DNA of 64,000 nt from Apiotrichum sp. Y4204 (taxonomy: Eukaryota > Basidiomycota > Tremellomycetes > Trichosporonales > Trichosporonaceae), in the NCBI GenBank assembly GCA_025531455.1, contig JAMYHL010000004.1, forward strand, positions 1,032,029 to 1,096,028. The letters are read 5' to 3'. The position numbers were made by a program, and so were the translations under genes. A model generated the notes under the pieces. It saw only the letters and a list, made by a program, of their open reading frames with translations, was not told where the DNA came from and did not search any database. Within the stretch, counting starts at the first letter, position 1, and each line of letters starts with the position of its first letter. Shown piece after piece: positions 56,724-64,000 of the stretch.

Positions 56724-58370
56724 CTAGTCGGTGGCGGCCGGTGTTCCCGCGTCGGGGGTGCCGGCGGGCGTGTCCTCGGCCTCAGCGGCGGCAACCCCGT
56801 TGGCCGCGGCGCCTCCCTTGGACTTGTTCTTTTTCTTCTTCTTCTTGGACGCTGTGCTCGGGCGCGTAAGCATCTCGCAGCCGTTTTCCGTGATCAGAAT
56901 AGTCTCCTCAAACTGTGCGGACCGCTTGCCGTCGAGCGTGACGGCCGTCCAGTCGTCGCGCCAGTGGTCGAGCTGGTACGTGCCCATGTTGATCATGGGC
57001 TCGATGGTGAAGACCTGGCCGACCTCCATGCGGCCGGGGGTCTTGGAGCCGGCGTAATGCACAATGTTGGGCTGGCAGTGGAACAGGTGGTGGATACCGT
57101 GGCCGGTGTACCTGCGGACGATCGAGTAGCCCTTGGGCTTGACAATCTCCTCGATCTTGTTGCCAATCTCGCGATACGCGACACCAGGCTTGCAGATGGC
57201 AATCGCCTCCTCCATGGCCTTCTTGGTCGTGGCAATCAGGTCAAGCGACGCGTCGTCGACCTTGCCAACCGGGTACGTCGCGTTCAGGTCGCCGTGGAAG
57301 CCCTCGTGGACTGGGTATTAGATATTGAGTCATTCGGCGAAAGTCACGCGAGGGCAAAAGTCGCGCACCAGGGAAAGTGTGCGAATGCAACAGCCCTGCT
57401 GGAGCGCGCAAGTCGCGCCTTCACACCCCTCCTATCACTCACAAAGCGAGACATCGAGGTTGATGATATCGCCCTCCTGCAGCGGGCGCTGGTCCGGGAT
57501 ACCGTGGCAGATGACCTCGTTGACGGAGGTGCAGACCGACTTGGGGAAGGCCGAGTAGTTGAGCGGGGACGGGTACGCGTTGCGCTCGATGCAAGCCTCG
57601 TGGCAGATGCGGTCCAGCTCGTCGGTCGTCACGCCGGGCTTGATCGCCGCGGCGGTGATCTCGAGAACCTCACGGGAAAGCTGGGGTCAGCGGAGTGCGG
57701 GTAACCGATGCAACGAGACGGCTGGATCACCACAGAAGCAATGTATCCAGCCCAATTCGTTCAGTATCACTCACGCGGCAGACCTTGCGCATACCCTCAA
57801 TCTCCTCCTTGGTGAGGATCTTGACGCTGCGCTCGCGCACCGCCTCACTCGGCGAGAATCCCTGCGCTGGCTGTCAGATTAAAGCTCTCTTGTCAACAAC
57901 AGTTTCCGACACGCACGGTGGTCGGCGTAGTCCGGGCGCTTGATGTGCGCCGGCACCTCGCGCCGCGGCGAGAGCGGGTACACGGGGCGGAGGGGGCCGG
58001 TGAACTGGTAGTTGCGCATGTTGGGCGGGAGCGTCGAGCTCTCTGCAGGTGTCAGTGACTGTAGTTTAACGCCAGACGCACTCGTCTCCTCGGCATCGGC
58101 GGCGAGCTTCACAATGTTGTGGATGAGCTTGTGCGTGCCCTGCGGTCAGTATTGGTACTATCAATATAGCACCAACCCCTGCGGCGTCAGCACACAAACA
58201 ATACTCTCTACCTACAGTTCTTCTTGAAGCAGTCCTGGTCACAGAAGAAGCTGCCGTTGATCCCAAGCCTGCAGTCAGCATACAGAAACCCAACCGGGCA
58301 CCCACTTTTTGCAGTTCGGGCACTCGAGGCGCGACGCCTCCTTGGCCTGGCATCCTGCGCAGATGACCAT
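56724..58370 (-). CDS. MAP1: Methionine aminopeptidase 1
   Basis: Exons are 58370-58306, 58268-58216, a proposed 2-nt exon 58178-58177, then 58139-58082, 58042-57917, 57866-57775, 57680-57443 and 57310-56724; 406 aa. N-terminal zinc finger: CxxC pairs (CAGC, CPNC) then '[20 protein letters not shown]'. The catalytic pita-bread domain has metal ligands in 'INLDVSL', 'HGDLNATY', 'GHGIHHLFH', 'FTIEPMIN' and 'AQFEETILI'. It removes initiator Met at ribosomes. The C-terminal 45 residues are a basic then Ala-rich tail ([12 protein letters not shown]). Only the 2-nt exon keeps the zinc-finger exon in frame with the next, restoring W-G-T-H-K. Intron 5 skips the first AG after CTGAC. Confidence 0.93.
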
Positions 58371-60264
58371 CGTAAAAGAGAAAAAGTCAAAAGTAGTGGG
58401 TGGGGTAATGAACATGTCATCAGACTGCAGCCGCCATCATCATTGCGTACGCCGCCGCCGCCCATTCCGACGACGGCGAGTGAATACGAGGCTGGAAAAA
58501 AATGGGCACGTGACCTTGCTTCAGATTCTTTGAATTCTGGTCAGGATAAAAGGGGTATAAGCGGGGGCATATTTTATAATTTCAGCACCTTCTGAAAACT
58601 GTAATCTTCTTTCTAATGCTCTGATATATGATATATAGAACCTGGGGGAGGTTCAGAGCCAGTCACGTGACACACCCTGCACCTTGCGCTCTACACTTTG
58701 TGTCCGCAACTCCTGATGCCCGTGCCCGAGCCGGAGAGCGGAGATCCCGAAGCCGAAGCGGATTGGCGGCGGAGTGGCGGAGTGGCGGCTAGCACCGAGC
58801 AAGCAGCAGCCGGGTACCGGATACAGCGTATAGACTGGTTTGCAGCGTACGCTCAAAACAGGCAAAGTCATTTCTCTGGCCGTTTCTCTCTATCTCGGGC
58901 CTCGCGGCATAGCGCATATCTTGCGCATCTTGCATATCTGGTGACTGCCCCGATATGTGCCTGCTGCCCCTTGCTGCGCTTGGAATTGGATTTTGGAACT
59001 CGGATTTTTCGGTCGCGTGCTGCCTCTGCGAGCTGCAAGTGTTGCAAGTTGCAGGTTGGTGCTGTAATGTAAACCTTGGTGACACCCGCCTTCCTGCCGT
59101 TCCTCCTCTAACGGTGTCGGGCAACTGTGAGGCTCTGAGCTATCTGACCTATCTGAGCTTGATTGGGGGAGGACAATTCCGCCGAAACGCAAACCGCGCT
59201 GTCGAGAGGGGCATCGGAGCGCACAGTCTTGCCGCCTTGCGGCCTTACCTTGCAGACATGTCGCCTCACCTCTCGAGATGTCACAATCTCAAGGAGATAT
59301 CACATATCATCATAAAATCACAGATGGCTGCGCGCTCTGGCAAACGCGTCAGACGATCAGAATTCCAACAACCTTGCAGCTTGCAACTTGTGTTTTCTCC
59401 GTCTATTGTCCTCTTGTGTATCATGGTCATGTGAGAAGTTGGGAGACAGGGACGCAGGGTGGACAGGTGGAGCATCCCGTCGTATGATCGTATATTTCGC
59501 GCGCGGCCGTGACTACCACCCGGGCCATCCGTCTTCTGGCAGTCTGGGTTTGATGCGGCAGCTGCCGCAGCTGCCGTTATCCACAAACACTAGCTTCTAT
59601 AGCATGTCACAATCAGTCAGGAACAGCGGGTGCAGCGTCGTCTTTCCGTCGCTTGCAGGCCACGCTAGTGCGATAGGAACGTAGGAACCATCTCATCTGA
59701 TCGTCGTCGTGTCTGCTCCACTTGCCACGTACAACGGGCATCGAGCGCGCATGCTGTTTAACACGTGCATTTATGTGCTACAATTCTCCACTGTACCACT
59801 GTGAGCAGGCCCATTGGCCGAGCATGTTTGCGGTGCTCGCGCCATGGTCGTCGACCCGAGATAGCGCTCGGAGAGCCGTCTCGACGAGCTGTCTACCTGC
59901 GGCTGGCATGAGATGCCAGCGCCTACTCCATTCTGTGTGCTGCGCCGTATAGCAACAACACTTCCACCGGATAACACCAGAGGCCAGCCGCAGCGCTGCT
60001 CGAAAGCCGGAGAAATATATGCGATGAGAGTGACATGTGCCAAGAATGACCAGGAGGTTGGCCGTGGCGGATTATGAGTTAGATGTTGGTGTGGTTCGGT
60101 TGGCGGAATAGCTTTGTGTTCCGGGGAGAGGAGGTATCCGATGAAGGCGGTGTGGAGACAAATGACAATATTGACAGGGCAAGAGGGAGATCAATAAGAG
60201 ACCAAATCCGATCCGAGATGACGGGAGAAACAAAGGGCGAGAGAAAGTCGAGCGATAGCTATTG
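58371..60264. other. 1.9-kb intergenic region, no gene recognised
   Basis: It lies upstream of MAP1 and downstream of the BTB gene. Open frames are short and without domain match. Confidence 0.4.
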
Positions 60265-62797
60265 TTACAGCAATCCAAGACGCTTGCTCATCTCGTCAGC
60301 GTCGTACTCGCGTTCAGACGCCGTTGCGAGGAGGTCGAGACCACCACGAGCATGTGTAAAGTGGCTGTGCGCGGAATGGCCGGGACCGTGAGGATGAGCA
60401 ATGCTGAGGCCAGAGGCGACGCCTGGTGGTCCTTGCGGTGCACCAGGACGCCGGCGGCTGACTGGTGCTCGTGTCGGCCCAACATTTCCTGGCCGAGATC
60501 CGGGCCCATCAGCAGCAGCAGCCGCGGCCGCACCCCATGGCGAGTAGTCATCGTCCTCGTCCCAGTCGTCGTCGTCATCCGTGTCGGCGTCGGCGTCGAA
60601 TCCGTGGCTCGCGCGCTCCTCCGCCCGGGCCCAGCGGCGCCACCAGCGGCCGACGACATGCTTTGTCCGGTTGTCGAGGCCGAGGTACTGGATATTTGCC
60701 ACGAGGCCGCGCCACGACACTGCACCCGAGTTGAGAGCGTTCTCCAGCGCCGAGACGTCACCCCAGTACATCCAGTGCACCAGCACACCAAAGCTCTCGG
60801 GATCCGGAAGCGGCACGTACACCGGGCGGGGTCCGTGGAGTGATGTGTTGGGCAGGATGCGACATCCCCGGAGCTCTGGTGCATCTGGTGGGAGACGATC
60901 GCAGAGGAGGGTGCGCAGCAATGAGCTTTGCGGGACGAGGTAATCGCGATGCAATGCGTAACTCATGCCGGTAACGCGCTGCGCCGAAGGGGAGCCAGCC
61001 CCGGAGCCTGACGGTTCGGGGAAGCGGTTCGTCGCCGTACCCGTGTCGGGGCCTGGAGTGGCGTTGGGTGATGACACACCGCTATGTCTGCCATCGTCGG
61101 CGGGGTTCGGAGGCTGTTTCTGTGGGCCAGGGATGACTGCGCCTCGTTAGCCATTTGCACGCGTGCTGCACACGCCATTTTCTCTCTCCCCAAAGCCATG
61201 CAGTGAGATCAAGGGAAACCCGGGGAAAGAATAGAAAAGGAGAGAAAAAAAAAAAATGTCAGACACACAAAACGGGTGGCTTGTGCGCCTCGCCCGATTG
61301 CAGATGGGGACCAAGGAGGGACGGCATGGGGAGAGATTGATTTTCCCGTCGTGTAAGGGGGAGAGAGCGTGGGTGAATGTGTGTGTGTCGCACCGTTTTT
61401 GGGTGCATATGGAATGTGCGGGGGGTGTGTGCGTTACACCATTGCTTCTCAGAGCCCACAAGACACAAAACGGGACGCGCAAAAGACTTACTGAGACGGA
61501 TATCACTACTGCGTGGATTGGACCAGAATTGGCCGGCGAGTTGATGGAGGCGCTGCAGGACAAAAGCGATGGGGATTTGGGGGAGATCGGGGTGAGCGCT
61601 TCCCGAAGGTGTGCCGGCGATGGATGGTGTCGGAGTCACATCCGTGTCGGTAATGGATCCTGCCTCGCTCGGCGGGGGGCGACGAGTGGGGATGCTTGTC
61701 GACGACGAGGGGCCTGAGGTGCCGCTGGGGCCAGCACTGTTCCCACCAGAGTGGCCGGGGATGGGGACAAGGCGAGGCGCCTGTGTTGCCGGGGAGCTTG
61801 GCATGCCTGATGCGCTGCTCGAGTTTGGGGATGGTGCCGAAGAGTGGTCGCCGAGCCCAGCAGTGTGGATGGCGGGCAAGGACGACGGGTCGTGGGGGAT
61901 GGTGGGGGTGGTCGAGTTGAGTCGATGCACTGGAGACGAGAGATTGGGTGGTGGAGAAACCATGCCGTGGTGGTGGCGTGCGGCAGGTCCAATCGCAGTA
62001 GGCGCGGGCAGCAGCGCGGGCGAGTTTGAACCACCACCACCACCAGAGACGCTGGGCGGTGTGGCAGCCGCCGCCGTAGTGCTACCATTTTCCAGCTCAA
62101 CCTCGCCGAGGTGGCTCGGTGAGGCCTGGCCACTGCCACGCCGGCTGCCTACTCCTCCAGATGCACCGCCGCCCGCTCCGCCCTCTGCATGCACTACAGA
62201 CGTCCCTTGCGAGTGCACACGCGCCTTTACTGCCTGCGTGTACGACATGTGTCCGCCCTGGGCCGCAGCACTCCGGCGGTACAGCGCACCCCCAGGAGTA
62301 CGCGTCGGGCCAGGGCCCGAAGACGGAACTTTCGACAGCCCGGGTCGCGTAGCCGATGCAAGCGCATTCGGCTCATGGCTGCGGTTCTGCGCGGCCGGTC
62401 CATTGCCGCTGCTGGCGTAGAATGATGGCGCGGTGTGGATGGGACCGTGCGCGTAGGGGTGAGGGTGAGGTGGGGGAAGAGGCGACGCCATACCGCGCTG
62501 CTGGTTCTGTGTAGCAGACGTGCCGCGGCGGCGGCGCTGGTTCGCCGCCGAAGATGCGGCGGACTGCCGGTGCTGTCTGGCGGTCATTGATCGCGAAGTA
62601 GAGTCTCCGGGAGGTTGGATAGGGCCAAGGAGGTGGGCATGAGGGAGAGGGAGAAGAGTTGGCGAGGGAGGAGCCTCGAGCTTGGGAAGCTGGAGAGCCG
62701 AGTGCGCGTGCTGATGAGAGTGCTGAGTGTGTGGATGTGAGGCGGGGTCGAACGAAGATGCTGCTATACTCTTAGGAGATGGCGGTACGGCGAACAT
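60265..62797 (-). CDS. BTB/POZ-domain protein with long disordered N terminus
   Basis: Two exons, 62797-61492 and 61136-60265, with a 355-nt intron, encode 725 aa. The first 410 residues are Ser/Pro/Gly/His-rich and disordered. 'IPIAFVLQRLHQLAGQFWSNPRSSDIRLII' begins a domain interrupted by the intron and a linker, and continues 'YALHRDYLVPQSSLLRTLLCDRLPPD' and 'FGVLVHWMYWGDVSALENAL', a BTB pattern. A run of acidic and Ala residues follows, and the tail has 'GGLDLLATASEREYDADEMSKRL'. BTB domains dimerise or act as Cul3 adaptors; the specific role is unknown. The splice junction (A + TC, Ile) is inferred by phase; the linker between the BTB halves is unusually long. Confidence 0.75.
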
Positions 62798-64000
62798 GAT
62801 GGCAAGAAACAAAGTATGGCTATAAAGATGGTGGCAATGATTGTGGACGTGAGAGGCCAAGATGTAGTAGTATTAAAGGTCTGCGAGAGGTTATGTCGGT
62901 GTCGGCGGATGTCAAGTGCAGCTTGCCGAGTGCAGAGAGCGTAGAGCGTAGGGCGTAGAGCGTAGAGCGCGAACGGGCCCGTCAGAGTTTACAACCACAC
63001 GATCTGTGATCGCGGGCGGTGGTCTCTGGACGGGGGCTGCGAACACGACAGTCGAAGCAGAACAAAAGGAAGCTATGGAGACGAGTGGATAAGAGAGAAT
63101 CGAAGAAACCAGAACAGGATTATCAAGTAACTGCTAGTGCAAAGTGGAAAGGGGTGTGAGTCGAGGTAGTAGTTGAACAAAGAGAACTTGTCGCACCGGA
63201 GGTAGGGGGTTAGATAGGCGAACAATGGGCGGGGATGAGAGGGAGTGAGAGGGGTACGGTGACTTGACTTTAGCGACAGAGGCGAGGAGGCGTGATGGTG
63301 GTCTCTGCAGAGTGGTGGCGTGTGCTCGTGGTATCTGTGGGATGAGTCGCGAGCTGACTGGAAATCTGGAATGTGTCAGTTAAACTCCCTCGGCGACAGG
63401 CAGGTTGTGCTGTCCAGTGCGGCACGCACTGTGCGTGATCAAGACTCGGGATAGAAGAAGGAAGACGAACGTACTTGTGGGAAAGGCGATATCCGGGGAG
63501 ACGTATGGGATGTCTAGAGAATGTCGAGAGTACGAGGACCAACTATGTCTGACGAGGATAGGTCGGGCAGAGGTGGTCGGTGGCACAGCAATGTTGATTG
63601 TGCTATTGTGCAGCGGTGGTGCAAGCGCGTGCCGTGATGGTAATGATGGGCGTCGTGATGTCTGGAAAGAGCAAAACTGTGTGGCCTGGAAGCCGGATGG
63701 ACAGAGATGCAGAAGTCGAGAGTATGCGCAATGGGACTGGGGATGGAGCGCGCGTGGTCGCGGACACGCAAAGACTCGCGAGGATGTGAGGTGAGGACGA
63801 GTTCGAGGACGGGGGTCGAGGTCGAAGTCGAGATACGGCGCTAGGATCTCGGGGTTAGGAAAGGTGGTGGCTGCAGGAAAGTATGGTCCAGACGGGCGGA
63901 TTGCGCGATTGATTGCCGGCGGGGGTGGTGTATGGAGTGGTGGACAAGACGGACAATGACAGGCCAAGGATGCAAGGATCCAAGCAGCGAGGCGTCACTG
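62798..64000. other. Upstream region of the BTB gene to the window edge
   Basis: No gene is recognised. A short GTAGAGC repeat (62941-62968) is present. The long stretch before the next unseen gene may include a leader or a non-coding first exon. Confidence 0.4.
62941..62968. repeat. GTAGAGC tandem repeat, four units
   Basis: Four 7-nt units, one changed to GTAGGGC, lie upstream of the BTB gene. Confidence 0.8.

Overview
The window is nuclear DNA of a GC-rich basidiomycete yeast. The gene set (fused THI20, earless beta-adaptin, NDR kinase, secreted GH71 glucanase), dense introns and CT-rich leaders suggest Tremellomycetes, probably Trichosporonales; this placement is inference. I recognise 26 host genes and one large transposon. 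Most host genes are intron-split, and many introns are only 33-39 nt, with GTGAGT/GTAAGT donors, CTGAC or CTAAC branch sites and CAG ends. I rebuilt exons by hand by matching splice phase; nearly all genes give one uninterrupted frame.

Layout. 1-9.1 kb: RRN3 (3' end cut by the window), an RNase III-like protein, a hypothetical protein, DPP3, and a zinc finger-APH-kinase-like protein. 10.2-17.7 kb: secreted GH71 alpha-1,3-glucanase, mitochondrial ClpP and cytosolic methionyl-tRNA synthetase, all on the minus strand. 18.0-25.7 kb: a 7.7-kb apparently intact Helitron inserted in the shared promoter region of MES1 and GRC3, beside a degenerate tRNA-like (SINE-like) sequence. 26.0-39.8 kb: GRC3, a glycerol-3-phosphatase-like HAD enzyme, a J-protein, cardiolipin synthase, a SNF2 translocase of ULS1/RAD16 type, DAP1 and an F-box protein. 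42.2-58.4 kb: a small B12D/NDUFA4-like protein, the NDR kinase CBK1, THI20, an acidic nuclear protein, a JMJD4-like oxygenase, beta-adaptin, a BolA protein and MAP1. 60.3-62.8 kb: a BTB-domain protein with a long disordered N terminus. Intergenic stretches near 40-42, 43-45.5 and 58.4-60.3 kb show no recognisable gene.

The Helitron is the most interesting part. Its RepHel gene can be spliced to an open frame of about 1,555 codons, and both ends look right (TC-start, hairpin plus CTAA, insertion between A and T). It also carries a 2-oxoglutarate/Fe(II) dioxygenase-like protein with a basic tail and a protein with OB-fold-like features. This suggests a rolling-circle transposon with its own possible nucleic-acid-modifying enzyme. 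Other notable points are a candidate 2-nt microexon in MAP1, a collapsed RING finger plus a SUMO-interacting motif in the SNF2 protein, an RNase III domain lacking one catalytic Asp, and a splice-acceptor rule shared by several genes.
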